DNA of 64,000 nucleotides from Candidatus Obscuribacter sp. (GTDB lineage Bacteria > Cyanobacteriota > Vampirovibrionia > Obscuribacterales > Obscuribacteraceae): the NCBI GenBank assembly GCA_021772135.1, contig JADYXQ010000232.1:1-64000 (forward strand), read 5' to 3'. The notes below the pieces were generated by a model, which searched no databases, was not told the DNA's origin, and saw only the letters and a list, made by a program, of their open reading frames with translations. Shown one piece after another: positions 31,279 to 40,267 of the stretch (position 1 is its first letter; each line of letters starts with the position of its first letter). The position numbers and the translations under genes are program-made.

Positions 31279-33312
31279 TTAAGGCTCAGCAAAACTCTCG
31301 ATTTGTTCAGCTTTTGAAATATGCAACTGTTTCAATTTTTTGAATTTTTTCAAAGCCTGACAGTTTTGATCAAGACCACATCTTTCTGCATAAAGATACT
31401 GTAGATTAGGTAGCTGAGCCAATACTTCAAGATCTTTTGGCGTCAGGGTGTTGCCAGAAATTTGCAGCATAATTAGTGGTGTCAACCTGGCAATGGCTTT
31501 GAAATCGCTATGATTTAATGACGAATTCTTCAGTCCCAAAGTCTTTAGGTTAGGGTTTCCTTTCAGCGTTGCTAGCATCGCTGAGGGAGCAATGGCACCG
31601 GTCCAGTAAAATCGTTGCAGTCGCTTCCAGCAAGTGGCTTTAGCCAGAACATTGCCGTTTAAAGAAATAGCAAAAGCATCAAAATCTCGTAAGTTTTGAA
31701 ATTTGTTTAGAGAGGCTATGGAACCTGGTGTGAGACCGTCATCGGATAAAAAACGCAGAGCTTCAACTTGAGGAATTTGTGCCACAGCAGCCAGCATTTT
31801 GTCATTAGATTGAGAACTGAGCAGACGTATTGTGCTGATATCGCCATTTTGAAAGCGTGTTAAATACTTTGGAAATTTGGCGGCCATCGCCGTTGGTGAA
31901 AATTCTAACTGGTCATTTTGTTTATAACGAATGAAACCGCGTGCATCTTGCTTGTTATTCGGTTGCTGGCGCAGGCCAATGGTGCCTATTAAGGTATCTT
32001 CAGGAAAATAAAAGCAGCGGTATGATTGATTGCCAATTACGCCGATGGTGGAATATTTTTTCGTCTCGTTTTGAGAACCGGCCGGCGTTTGTATTTCAGT
32101 ATCATCACCAGAAAGTACAGTTTTAGCTGGGGCCGTCACAGTACTTGCGGTGCTCACCACTGGAGGCGTTGTTTTGTTCTGATAATTTTTTACCAGGTAT
32201 AAAACCAGAGCCGAGGCGGCCAGGCTGACTGTTAGTAAGGCCAGGAGAAAGCCTGCTGGTAACCAGAAACCTTTTAGACCAGTGTTTGTACTTTTGCTTT
32301 GCGTGACTGGGCTAGTTGTAGAAATGCCGCCTGCCAAATATTCCAGTGGATCTTTGCCCTCTTGAATGCGAGTGAGATCAAGAGCCAATTCTTTAACCAA
32401 CTGGTACCTTTCGGAGGGATTTTTTTTCAAGCATTTGCTCACCACATATTCGATCGTTCTGGGGAAAACCTGTCCGCTTACTGCGCTCAATGTCGGTGCG
32501 GTTTGCTCCTGGTGAAGCAGGGCTGTATCAACAGCTGTTGCGCCTTCGAAAGGCACGAAACCGGTTAGCGCTTCGAAAAGACTGCAGCCGATAGAATAAA
32601 TGTCGCTTCTGGCGTCAGCAGGCTCTCCGGCGCACTGTTCGGGGCTCATATAAGAAGGGCTGCCAAAAACATCGCCGGCTAGAGTTAATTTTTGCTGACT
32701 GTTTGAACCTTCAAATTTTGAAATGCCAAAATCGAGTATCTTAACCGTCTGCACACCATCTGTGGTGCAGAGCATGATGTTGTCAGGCTTTAAATCACGG
32801 TGAATAATTTTATTGCGATGAGCATAAGCCAGACCATCTAAAACTTCGAGAAAAATTTTGATGACGGCTTCGAGCCCCATAGAGCCCTGGCTCACCAAAA
32901 GCTCTTCCAGAGTGCGCCCTTGCAAATAGTCCATGGAGTAGAAAGGGAATTTTTGTTCGTGCACTCCCAGGTCGTAAACCTTAACGAATGTAGGATGCGT
33001 GAGGGAGGATAAAATTTTAGCCTCAGCCTGAAAGCGCAACCAGCTTCTTTCGGTCAGTTGATCTGGTGAAAGCACTTTCAGTGCATATTGATTGCTTAAC
33101 GTAGTATGCCTGACAAGATAGACCACACTGCTGCCGCCCTCGCCGATAATGGAAATGATGCGAAAAGAACCGGCAATTATGGTATCGGGCGCGAAAATAT
33201 CTTGCGCTAGAGGAGTTAAAAAACCTTTTTGAGTCGTCCTCAAGCTTTTCGTAAAGAGCTTGCGTTGGTTAACTCTTTCAACTGTGCGCGTATGCTTTTG
33301 CAACAGATCCAC
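31279..33312 (-). CDS. Transmembrane Ser/Thr kinase with C-terminal LRRs
   Basis: A 677-residue protein. A basic N-terminal tail precedes a kinase domain (about 48-310) with GEGGSSVVYLV, YALKVL, HRDLKPDNIML, DFGISKF and SPSYMSPEQC, an apparently active PknB-type kinase. A membrane helix lies at about 350-375 (PAGFLLALLTVSLAASALVL), then a Thr/Ser linker. A cap follows (CFYFPEDTLIGTI), then LRRs at about 510-665 (LRFLSDDGLTPGSI, LKTLGLKNSSLNHSDF, LQYLYAERCGLDQNC). The kinase domain is especially close to that at 26088 (FRIISIIGEGG against FKINEVIGRGG, identical SMD and GRTLE motifs). Confidence 0.9.
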   Translation of the reverse strand: MDLLQKHTRTVERVNQRKLFTKSLRTTQKGFLTPLAQDIFAPDTIIAGSFRIISIIGEGGSSVVYLVRHTTLSNQYALKVLSPDQLTERSWLRFQAEAKILSSLTHPTFVKVYDLGVHEQKFPFYSMDYLQGRTLEELLVSQGSMGLEAVIKIFLEVLDGLAYAHRNKIIHRDLKPDNIMLCTTDGVQTVKILDFGISKFEGSNSQQKLTLAGDVFGSPSYMSPEQCAGEPADARSDIYSIGCSLFEALTGFVPFEGATAVDTALLHQEQTAPTLSAVSGQVFPRTIEYVVSKCLKKNPSERYQLVKELALDLTRIQEGKDPLEYLAGGISTTSPVTQSKSTNTGLKGFWLPAGFLLALLTVSLAASALVLYLVKNYQNKTTPPVVSTASTVTAPAKTVLSGDDTEIQTPAGSQNETKKYSTIGVIGNQSYRCFYFPEDTLIGTIGLRQQPNNKQDARGFIRYKQNDQLEFSPTAMAAKFPKYLTRFQNGDISTIRLLSSQSNDKMLAAVAQIPQVEALRFLSDDGLTPGSIASLNKFQNLRDFDAFAISLNGNVLAKATCWKRLQRFYWTGAIAPSAMLATLKGNPNLKTLGLKNSSLNHSDFKAIARLTPLIMLQISGNTLTPKDLEVLAQLPNLQYLYAERCGLDQNCQALKKFKKLKQLHISKAEQIESFAEP

Positions 33313-33348
33313 CGCTAAGTCAAATTAAGCAGTGAAAATTATAGCTGT

Positions 33349-33630
33349 TTACGAGGCACGCAGACGTTTTGATTGCGGCATTTCCAGGGGAGCACCAAAA
33401 GTACTGGCCGTCTCTTGCTCACCGTAAGTGAAGCGAGGCATATCACCGCTGTCCATTTCGCTGACCCAGTGATCGATCAAATCGTCAGAGGTCATGAGTT
33501 GCAAATCTCGTTCAACACATTCTTTGGCATAACAGCGCAAACGTTCGATGTCCCAATTTTCAACATCTTGTACCAGTCTGGCTATGGTTTCTTTGCGGTC
33601 TAGTTCGCCGTCTTCATAATGACTTTTCAT
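33349..33630 (-). CDS. Hypothetical acidic 93-residue protein
   Basis: A small soluble protein with no recognised domain. It is helical and acidic in the first two thirds (ETIARLVQDVENWDIERLRCYAKECVERDL), with a disordered C-terminus. No signal peptide or membrane segment is present. Codon use and composition look genuine. It lies upstream of and in the same orientation as the LRR kinase (36 bp gap), so it may share its promoter. Confidence 0.6.
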   Translation of the reverse strand: MKSHYEDGELDRKETIARLVQDVENWDIERLRCYAKECVERDLQLMTSDDLIDHWVSEMDSGDMPRFTYGEQETASTFGAPLEMPQSKRLRAS

Positions 33631-33770
33631 TGTTTTGCTCTATCTATATATATCGCATATAAATAGTCGTGTGACAGCGCTGGAAAGTTCCCGCTAAACT
33701 TGCTAAGTTCCGCATCAGCAGCAGTTCTTGCCACCATACATATGTTTAGTTTAGTCTTGTCGGGGGGCAG

Positions 33771-34805
33771 TTGAAAGAGACATTTAAGTCTACGAAAGAA
33801 CCGTTTGGCTACACAGGCGGTGGTTTGGCGGTCGAACAAATTTGTTTGCGCAATAAAAACGCCGAAGCCCGCATACTTACATATGGCGCTACTCTTCAGG
33901 CCATGCAGGTACCAGATAGCACGGGCGTTAGCGCCAATGTCGTACTCGGTTTTGATAATCTGGCCGATTATGAGCATAAATCGCCGTATTTTGGCGCCAC
34001 AGTGGGCCGCTGTGCCAATCGCATCAGTAATGCCAAATTTGTTCTAGGCGGGCATACCTACCCTTTAGATGCCAACAACGGCCCCAATACCCTGCACGGC
34101 GGCCTCAAGGGCTTCGATAAGCGTGTCTGGCAGCTTGTTTCGCTTTGTGATCAGTCGGCTACTTTTGCCCTGGAAAGCCAGGATATGGAAGAAGGCTTTC
34201 CGGGAAAGCTCACCGTGGAAGTCGTCTATGCCCTGAGTGACAATGACGAACTGACAATTAGCTATGTTGCCGAAACCGACAAGGCCACACCGGTTAACTT
34301 GACTAATCACGCTTACTTTAATTTGGCCGGTGAGGGTGCAGGCAATATACTCGACCACCAATTAATCATGCATTGTGATCGCTATACACCTGTTAATGGA
34401 GACCTCATCCCTACAGGTGAGACCGTTGCCGTGGCAAACACTCCTTTTGATTTTACAGAGTGGCACAAAATCGGCGAGCGCATTGAGGCTGCCGGAGGTT
34501 ATGACCACAATTTTGTCATCAATAGAAATAGTGACGGCCTGGTTAGCGCCGCCAAGGCTTTAGACTCTGCCAGTGGGCGGACACTGGAGCTCCTTACCAC
34601 CGAGCCCGGTGTGCAGTTTTACAGCGGTAACTTTTTAGATGGCACTATATCTGGTGCCGGCGGTGTCTATCATAAACATGCTGGGTTCACTTTTGAGGCC
34701 CAGCAATTTCCTGACGCCGTTAACCAACCAAATTTTCCCAACATAATTTTGCAACCGGGCACAAAATATCATCAAGTTACGGTTTATAAGTTTGCCGCCC
34801 AATAA
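33771..34805 (+). CDS. galM: Aldose 1-epimerase (galactose mutarotase)
   Basis: Interconverts alpha and beta anomers of galactose or glucose. The 344-residue sequence has GATVGRCANRIS, the catalytic His regions NNGPNTLHGG and VNLTNHAYFNLAG, the sugar-binding YDHNFV, and the C-terminal FEAQQFPDAVNQP with the catalytic Glu. All are intact and the length is normal for GalM. The start is TTG 33771 behind a GGGGGG SD-like run. No other galactose-pathway gene is nearby, so it may serve general sugar metabolism, perhaps of products released by the GH3 enzyme. Confidence 0.94.
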   Translation: MKETFKSTKEPFGYTGGGLAVEQICLRNKNAEARILTYGATLQAMQVPDSTGVSANVVLGFDNLADYEHKSPYFGATVGRCANRISNAKFVLGGHTYPLDANNGPNTLHGGLKGFDKRVWQLVSLCDQSATFALESQDMEEGFPGKLTVEVVYALSDNDELTISYVAETDKATPVNLTNHAYFNLAGEGAGNILDHQLIMHCDRYTPVNGDLIPTGETVAVANTPFDFTEWHKIGERIEAAGGYDHNFVINRNSDGLVSAAKALDSASGRTLELLTTEPGVQFYSGNFLDGTISGAGGVYHKHAGFTFEAQQFPDAVNQPNFPNIILQPGTKYHQVTVYKFAAQ

Positions 34806-34907
34806 CCGAGAAATGGTTTTCGACCCGGCACTTTTGCCTTGCAATTGCGTCGCCACAAAAAAATAACTGTGTAGCGTATGAACGACAAAGTTTTCAAGGA
34901 GAAAGAG

Positions 34908-35111
34908 ATGAAACTGGTCAGACTTAATTATGTACAGAGCGCTGAAATCGTAACAGAATACGGGTTTAACCCTCTGCAGATCAGCCATGTCAAGCCCAAT
35001 CTCGTCAATGTTGATGAAACTGAGATTAAATTGGTAGATGTGGCCCTATCCCTTAAAGTTCAGGGCACCTATGCTGAAGTGATGGCTGCAATTGAAGCGG
35101 CGCTGGCCTAA
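34908..35111 (+). CDS. Small hypothetical protein, 67 residues
   Basis: A small soluble protein beginning MKLVRLNYVQSAEIVTEYGF, with a C-terminal helix TYAEVMAAIEAALA. ATG 34908 has a near-ideal SD (AAGGAG, 6 nt away), so the longer frame from 34878 is rejected. No domain is recognised. Its short strand/helix pattern suggests a compact alpha/beta fold. It stands between galM and a secreted cysteine-peptidase-like gene. Confidence 0.65.
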   Translation: MKLVRLNYVQSAEIVTEYGFNPLQISHVKPNLVNVDETEIKLVDVALSLKVQGTYAEVMAAIEAALA

Positions 35112-35145
35112 ATCATCTAAATAGCCATTAATAGGTAGATATCTT

Positions 35146-35682
35146 CTGAAAAAGCTCAATCTCTTTGCTATCTTCCTTTTTTTCTTCGTGGCTGTGCAGG
35201 CGGTATCTGCAGCGCCAGATTCATCACAACATTTGTATGATGCGGCTCGCCGGTCGCTCGGTCATGAACTCTGGAAACCGGGATATGGCCTTTCTGTAGG
35301 AACCCTCGGTTGCGCCGCTGCCGTGTGCAATGTTTTGAAGAAAGCAGGCGTATCTAAAATAAGCACGCCGGTTGTAACAGTAATGAGGCGGCAACTTTTA
35401 CAAAAGGGCTGCGCTGAGTTTGTCGTACGCAACGGCCCTCGAGACGGCAAAGAAATTGACGATCGAGTGTTGCTGAAATTATGTCGACCGGGCGATATTC
35501 TAGTCGCTACGCTAGAGCCGCCCGGTCGGTTAAATGGTGGTGGTAATGCCCATTGCGGCATCATGGCACAGGGCGTGCAAATATATACAAACAATTGGAC
35601 TAACGGCATCTGGACTGAGGTCAATGTGCACCAGATGTTCGATTATTATCCCCATGTGCGCTTATTGAGGTTGCCACAATAA
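35146..35682 (+). CDS. Secreted NlpC/P60- or CHAP-like cysteine hydrolase
   Basis: The best start is CTG 35146. It opens KKLNLFAIFLFFFVAVQAVSA, a textbook Sec signal peptide, with AGGTAG about 9 nt upstream; the usual GTG at 35188 would cut this signal in half. The mature domain has GTLGCAAAVCNVLKKAG near its N-terminus and GNAHCGIM about 90 residues later, a Cys...His order resembling NlpC/P60 and CHAP peptidoglycan amidases. It is single-domain and 178 residues including the signal. The stop overlaps the SDR start by one base. The family call is tentative. Confidence 0.6.
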   Translation: MKKLNLFAIFLFFFVAVQAVSAAPDSSQHLYDAARRSLGHELWKPGYGLSVGTLGCAAAVCNVLKKAGVSKISTPVVTVMRRQLLQKGCAEFVVRNGPRDGKEIDDRVLLKLCRPGDILVATLEPPGRLNGGGNAHCGIMAQGVQIYTNNWTNGIWTEVNVHQMFDYYPHVRLLRLPQ

Positions 35683-36641
35683 TGGCCATTAAATTTTCCA
35701 TTGCTGTTGCACTTGCGATTGTTTGTACTTTTGTTCTAGTTTTGGTTCTGGCACCACTTTCGGCACTGGCTCACAAGCACGATTTGTCGGGTAAGACTGT
35801 CGTCATCACCGGCGCTTCTAGTGGCTTTGGCAAAGGTGTAGCAATAAAACTGGCAGCCGCCGGTGCTAACGTTGTACTGGCTGCTCGCAGGGCCGATTTA
35901 CTCGAAGCTCTAGCTAGGGAATGTGGTGCTCACGCGCTGGCTGTGCCCACTGACGTAACTAGCGACACCAGCGTGGAAGCCTTATGTAAAGCTGCTATAG
36001 AGAAATTCGGCCGCATCGACGTCTGGATCAACAATGCCGGCGTTGGCGCTGTGGGAAGATTTACGGATATACCACCAGCGGACCACAGGGCTGTGGTGGA
36101 AATCAATTTAGTTGGCACCATCAATGGCAGCTATTATGCCTTGCGCCATTTCAGACAAGTGGGTAGTGGTACTCTAGTTAATATCTCGTCTATTTCAGGC
36201 AAAGCAGCCACAGGTTTTTATTCTTCTTATAGTGCAGCAAAATTCGGCGTGCGCGGTTTAGGGCGAGCCTTGAGAGCTGAGCTGCATGCAGATGGTGTCA
36301 AAGACATTCATATTTGCACTGTCATGCCCATGCCGGCGAGTACTCCTTTCTGGATACATGCGGCCAATTACACAGGCCATATACTCAAGCCATACCCGGT
36401 CTGCCCGGCCGCAGCGGTTGTTGACGTCATAGTGGAGATGGTGTCTGAACCAAAAGATGAAATGTCTGTTGGCGGCACCACAAAAAAAGCTTTCGCCGCT
36501 CTCAAGCTGGCGCCTTCATTTACCGAGAATAAAATGGCCGAAATTATTCGCGAACGTCAAATGGAAAGTGGTGCCCTTGCTGTGCCTACATCAGGTTCAC
36601 TTTTTAAACCGATGGACAGCGGTACGGAAATATCCGAATGA
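35682..36641 (+). CDS. Membrane-anchored short-chain dehydrogenase/reductase
   Basis: A 319-residue classical SDR preceded by an N-terminal membrane anchor (residues 5-27). Cofactor motif TGASSGFGKG (about 44-53), NNAGVGAVG, catalytic Ser in NISSISG and YSSYSAAKFG (YxxxK) are all present. NAARR-like residues after strand 2 (LAARRADL) favour NADPH. The length and the C-terminal region (FAALKLAPSFTEN) resemble the DltE/YqjQ and retinol-dehydrogenase-like SDR groups. The start overlaps the upstream stop by one base, so translation is coupled to the secreted hydrolase. Confidence 0.9.
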   Translation: MAIKFSIAVALAIVCTFVLVLVLAPLSALAHKHDLSGKTVVITGASSGFGKGVAIKLAAAGANVVLAARRADLLEALARECGAHALAVPTDVTSDTSVEALCKAAIEKFGRIDVWINNAGVGAVGRFTDIPPADHRAVVEINLVGTINGSYYALRHFRQVGSGTLVNISSISGKAATGFYSSYSAAKFGVRGLGRALRAELHADGVKDIHICTVMPMPASTPFWIHAANYTGHILKPYPVCPAAAVVDVIVEMVSEPKDEMSVGGTTKKAFAALKLAPSFTENKMAEIIRERQMESGALAVPTSGSLFKPMDSGTEISE

Positions 36642-36665
36642 GTAAAATAAGCGGCAATCTAGCAA

Positions 36666-37529
36666 TCAGATCTTAGCGGCCCGGGCGGCTAAACTTGAAG
36701 ATTTGATTCTGTCGCACATTGCGGCAAAATCTTTGGTCGGACCAAGCCAGCGTAGGTCTTCCACAGTGTCGAAAACCGGAACATCGAGGCGCAAGGTGGC
36801 TAAGCGGCGAAAAAGTAGAGCATCGTCCCAGTTATCGAAAAGTGTTTTGGCCAGCTTAGACGCACCTCTAATAAATGAGGGCCAGATTTTGACGTCTTTG
36901 GGAATTGCTTCAAAGTGCAAATATTCTGCCAGTACTGAAGCCGCTCCTTTAGCGCCCCAACCAGGCAGGCCTGGGTAACCGTCGGCGGTATCACCAACAA
37001 GAGCGAGATAATCTGGAATTGATTGAGGCATGACGCCAAACTTTTCCACCACCCCAGCTTCGTCGCGTATTGTCTGACGGCGCCTGTCCATTTGCACAAT
37101 GCGGGTGCCGACCACAGACTGGCTCAAATCTTTGTCAGGTGTGCAGATAATTACTCTGTCTACAGTTTGGTCTGCTGCTGCTTTCACCGCTGCTGCAGCA
37201 AGGGCGTCGTCGGCTTCAAATTCGACCATGGGCCAGACTAAAACTCCAAGGGCGCTCAGCGCTTCTTCTAAAATGCTAAATTGCGACATTAGCTCCGGCG
37301 GCACGCCCTCGCCGGTTTTGTAGCCGTCATAGAGATCGTTGCGAAAAGATTCCACCACATGATCTGTAGCTACACCAATGTGAGTGGTGCCTTTTTCCAG
37401 CATTGGTAAAATTGAGCTGAGTACACCGCGCACTGCGCCAATTTCTTCGCCCGCAGCGTTAGTGGCTTCGGGCACGGCAAAAAAATGGCGAAAAAGTTCG
37501 TAAGTTCCGTCAATTAAAAAGACTTCCAA
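36666..37529 (-). CDS. 5'-3' exonuclease (PIN/FEN-like, PolA-type domain)
   Basis: A 287-residue flap-nuclease-type protein, equivalent to the N-terminal 5'-3' exonuclease domain of DNA polymerase I but free-standing. LIDGTYELFRHFFA starts the PIN fold with its metal Asp. VEFEADDALA and CTPDKDLSQ carry the acidic cluster, and ALVGDTADGYPGLPGWGAKGAAS is the helix-hairpin-helix with the GD(x)AD and GxKxA motif. All metal ligands look preserved. It should remove RNA primers or flaps in DNA repair. Confidence 0.9.
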   Translation of the reverse strand: MEVFLIDGTYELFRHFFAVPEATNAAGEEIGAVRGVLSSILPMLEKGTTHIGVATDHVVESFRNDLYDGYKTGEGVPPELMSQFSILEEALSALGVLVWPMVEFEADDALAAAAVKAAADQTVDRVIICTPDKDLSQSVVGTRIVQMDRRRQTIRDEAGVVEKFGVMPQSIPDYLALVGDTADGYPGLPGWGAKGAASVLAEYLHFEAIPKDVKIWPSFIRGASKLAKTLFDNWDDALLFRRLATLRLDVPVFDTVEDLRWLGPTKDFAAMCDRIKSSSLAARAAKI

Positions 37530-37619
37530 AGCAAATTCTCTCTGCGCTAATGGCTTTAGGATCGCGCTTTCAGGTCGAGCCTGAATTATCAGAGCTTAAT
37601 AAAGCCTGGGCGCCCGACT

Positions 37620-38090
37620 TTAGTGACGCCAGAGCTGCCACCAGTGGCGCTTTTTAGCTTTTTCAGTGGCTTCAGCCGATTCAACTAATTCAGCGGCACT
37701 ATGTTCGGCCAACTCTATGGCTACAGTTGATTGTTCATTGAAGCTGACCACAGTGTCTGCTCGCCTGGGGCTGAGGTCATCGGCTGTAATTTCGAGGTGG
37801 TATTTGCCGGGCATGAGCTGAAAGCGCGGCGTGTGGAAGGTTGATTCATGCCCCTTAATATCAAAGGCTTTGACAGTCAAATTGTGAAAAGGCCTGTCTG
37901 TGGCGATATTGACGTCGCCTACATAATAGGTGCCGGTGGCCCAGACCACACCGCTGCCGAGCAAACCGAGGACAGGTATAGACGTTGCTACCAGTGCCAG
38001 AGTATCTTTGGCTGTGGTGATTTTATTGCCGCTGAGCGGTTTTACTGTGACCTGTGCCTGCGTTTCAGTTGATTGTTTAACAGCGTTCAT
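37620..38090 (-). CDS. PEGA-like membrane protein
   Basis: A 156-residue protein from ATG 38090, which has GGAG 7 nt upstream; the longer frame from 38168 is rejected. One membrane helix lies at about 33-55 (LALVATSIPVLGLLGSGVVWA). An exported beta domain follows, with TDRPFHNLTVKAFDIKG, FQLMPGKYHLEITADDLSPRR and TVVSFNEQSTVAIEL, resembling PEGA-type carbohydrate- or surface-binding repeats. The C-terminus is Ala/Glu-rich then basic and Trp-rich (KKRHWWQLWRH). It lies just downstream of an LRR kinase on the same strand (83 bp). Confidence 0.6.
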   Translation of the reverse strand: MNAVKQSTETQAQVTVKPLSGNKITTAKDTLALVATSIPVLGLLGSGVVWATGTYYVGDVNIATDRPFHNLTVKAFDIKGHESTFHTPRFQLMPGKYHLEITADDLSPRRADTVVSFNEQSTVAIELAEHSAAELVESAEATEKAKKRHWWQLWRH

Positions 38091-38173
38091 TTTCCCACTC
38101 CAGGATGTAAGTAGTTTACAGGCAGCGAGCCAGGTAAGCCTTAACAGCGACTTATTCGGTAAGAACACTTAAT

Positions 38174-40204
38174 TTAAAGGGTGACTGGGGCGGCGACTTT
38201 TTTCAACGAAGGTCTGTCTTTCATCAATTTTTTCAAACTTTCTTCGGTGAGTATGCCGTCGGGCACATACAGTTCACTTATAGCGTTGAATTTTCTAAAA
38301 CTGCTAAGACATTTGGGTGTCAATTTTTTGCAACCGTCAATGTTGAGATAGGTCAAATTCGGCAGAAGCGAAAGTGTTTCCATATCGGCGTCTTCTACGT
38401 CTGTGTGACGTAGCCAGATTGATTGTAGACCGCGCATCGTATTCAGTACTTTGAGATCAGCCTTTTCAATTTTGGTATTGCTGAGATTGATGCTGCCCAT
38501 TTTTTGAAAATGTGCGAGTTCGCGCAAGACTGGCGACACATTGCTCAAACCAGACAAACTGATGGTGCGCAATCCCTTTAGAATGCTGCTGCGGGCCAGG
38601 TGTTTGCCATCAATACTGGTGGCTCCGATGGTGAGAGTCATAACGTGTTTCAGCTTTTCCAGCTCAGTCAAGTCTTCGTTAGTAAGACCGGTGCCGGCCA
38701 ATTCTAAGTGTCTAAGTGATCGCAGCCGCGAGATGTAATGGCTCAGCTTCGGATTTCTCAGTGACAACATTTCGAGCCTGAGAAGAAAAAGATCGTCGGG
38801 GCGGAAGAACTGCAACAGCTCGGGCCGCGCTTTGGCGTTATCGTTGGTATCATACTCAATCGCACAATCTGCGGGAAGTTCCACTGTTCCCCTGGCTTTA
38901 AATTTACTTCTTGCCCCATTTATGGTGCTAACGCAAGTTAGGCTCCCTATAGAAAATTCTGTGGGAAAATCAAATCTTCGCTTTTTGCCTGGTAAAGCGA
39001 CAGTCTTAGAATAAAATTGAAATTGATTTTTTCCGCGCAAATATTTATCGATTAGTGGCAGGTCTTGGTCGTCGATTTCTCTGATTACTTCAAACTTGGG
39101 TAACGTGGTGCCACCGGCGATTTTAAGTTGCTTGTTTGGCTTTTGCAACATAAAAACAAACACCAGACCCATGGCCAAAGCGGTGACAGCCGCTGCGATG
39201 ACTGCCAACCTGCTCTGCTGCGTTTTGCCGCCGGTACTTGAAGTTGAGCCGCCTGTATCGTCAATAGTTTGCAACCTTTGTGGTTGGCGATTTACTGCCA
39301 TTGCACTTAAACCTGTCTCTTCTCGATCTTCACTTTTTAAGGTCAATAGTCCGGCCGCAACTTCTGCCAGAGATGAGTAACGGTCTTCCGGTGACTTCGC
39401 CAACATTTTTGCCACCATAAGTTCCAGTGGCTGAGGAAAATCAAGATCTGCTGCTTTATCGTGCAAAGAAGGTGCTTTCTCTAATTGATGCAACATGGTG
39501 GTTTCAACGGCGCTACGTCCGAGCAAAGGCGGGCGGCCGGTTAGAGCCTGATACATGGTTACACCCAGTGAGTAAATGTCGGACCGGGCATCGACTTTGC
39601 CACCCAGGCATTGCTCGGGGCTCATATACAAAGGGCTGCCGAATATTTCTCCTGGGTTGGTCAGGCCCTGAATAGTCTGACCACCGTCGTCAACTAGTTT
39701 GGCGAGACCGAAATCAACAATTTTTACGCTATTGCCCTTGAGCAACATAATGTTGCCTGGTTTGATGTCGCGATGAATGACGCCGCGCTCGTGAGCGTAA
39801 GCCAGCCCGGCGCATTCCTGACGGAAAATCGGCAGGGCGATTTCTATTGGCAGTCTTTCATTTTGCTTTAAAAAGTTATCCAGCGATTGGCCCACTAGAA
39901 GGTCCATAGTGTAATAAGGCCTGCCGTCCAGGGTCTGATTCATGTCACAAATTTTGATCACGTTTATATGATCGAGCCTGGCGATGGCTTGCGCTTCTTT
40001 GCGAAATCTCAGCCACTCAGCCGCAGAAAGATGCTCGGTTTTGAGCACTTTCAATGCCATTTCTTTATGCATTAATGTATGCTCGACTCTATAGACCAGG
40101 CCCATACCGCCTTCGCCAATAAAGTCGAGCACTTTATAAACACCGCCTATTAAGGCGCCGTGAACGAATTGTTTTTCAATTCTATCGCTAAAGCCATCGC
40201 TCAT
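38174..40204 (-). CDS. Transmembrane Ser/Thr kinase with C-terminal LRRs
   Basis: A 676-residue kinase with the domain order kinase (about 22-285), membrane helix (about 335-357, LAVIAAAVTALAMGLVFVF), cap (RRFDFPTEFSIGSLTCV) and LRRs (about 480-665). Catalytic motifs are canonical: GEGGMGLVYRV, MALKVLK, HRDIKPGNIML, DFGLAKL and SPLYMSPEQC. The LRRs read LRHLELAGTGLTNEDLTEL, LRTISLSGLSNVSP, MGSINLSNTKIEKADL and LTYLNIDGCKKLTPKC. The extracytoplasmic LRRs are presumably the sensor. The C-terminus aligns well with the LRR frame at 19626, including LTPxCL near the end. Confidence 0.91.
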   Translation of the reverse strand: MSDGFSDRIEKQFVHGALIGGVYKVLDFIGEGGMGLVYRVEHTLMHKEMALKVLKTEHLSAAEWLRFRKEAQAIARLDHINVIKICDMNQTLDGRPYYTMDLLVGQSLDNFLKQNERLPIEIALPIFRQECAGLAYAHERGVIHRDIKPGNIMLLKGNSVKIVDFGLAKLVDDGGQTIQGLTNPGEIFGSPLYMSPEQCLGGKVDARSDIYSLGVTMYQALTGRPPLLGRSAVETTMLHQLEKAPSLHDKAADLDFPQPLELMVAKMLAKSPEDRYSSLAEVAAGLLTLKSEDREETGLSAMAVNRQPQRLQTIDDTGGSTSSTGGKTQQSRLAVIAAAVTALAMGLVFVFMLQKPNKQLKIAGGTTLPKFEVIREIDDQDLPLIDKYLRGKNQFQFYSKTVALPGKKRRFDFPTEFSIGSLTCVSTINGARSKFKARGTVELPADCAIEYDTNDNAKARPELLQFFRPDDLFLLRLEMLSLRNPKLSHYISRLRSLRHLELAGTGLTNEDLTELEKLKHVMTLTIGATSIDGKHLARSSILKGLRTISLSGLSNVSPVLRELAHFQKMGSINLSNTKIEKADLKVLNTMRGLQSIWLRHTDVEDADMETLSLLPNLTYLNIDGCKKLTPKCLSSFRKFNAISELYVPDGILTEESLKKLMKDRPSLKKVAAPVTL

Positions 40205-40267
40205 AACAAGAAATTTGAGCGTACTGCAAATAGTGGTACCGTAGGTAATACCAGTATCAATTCAGTT

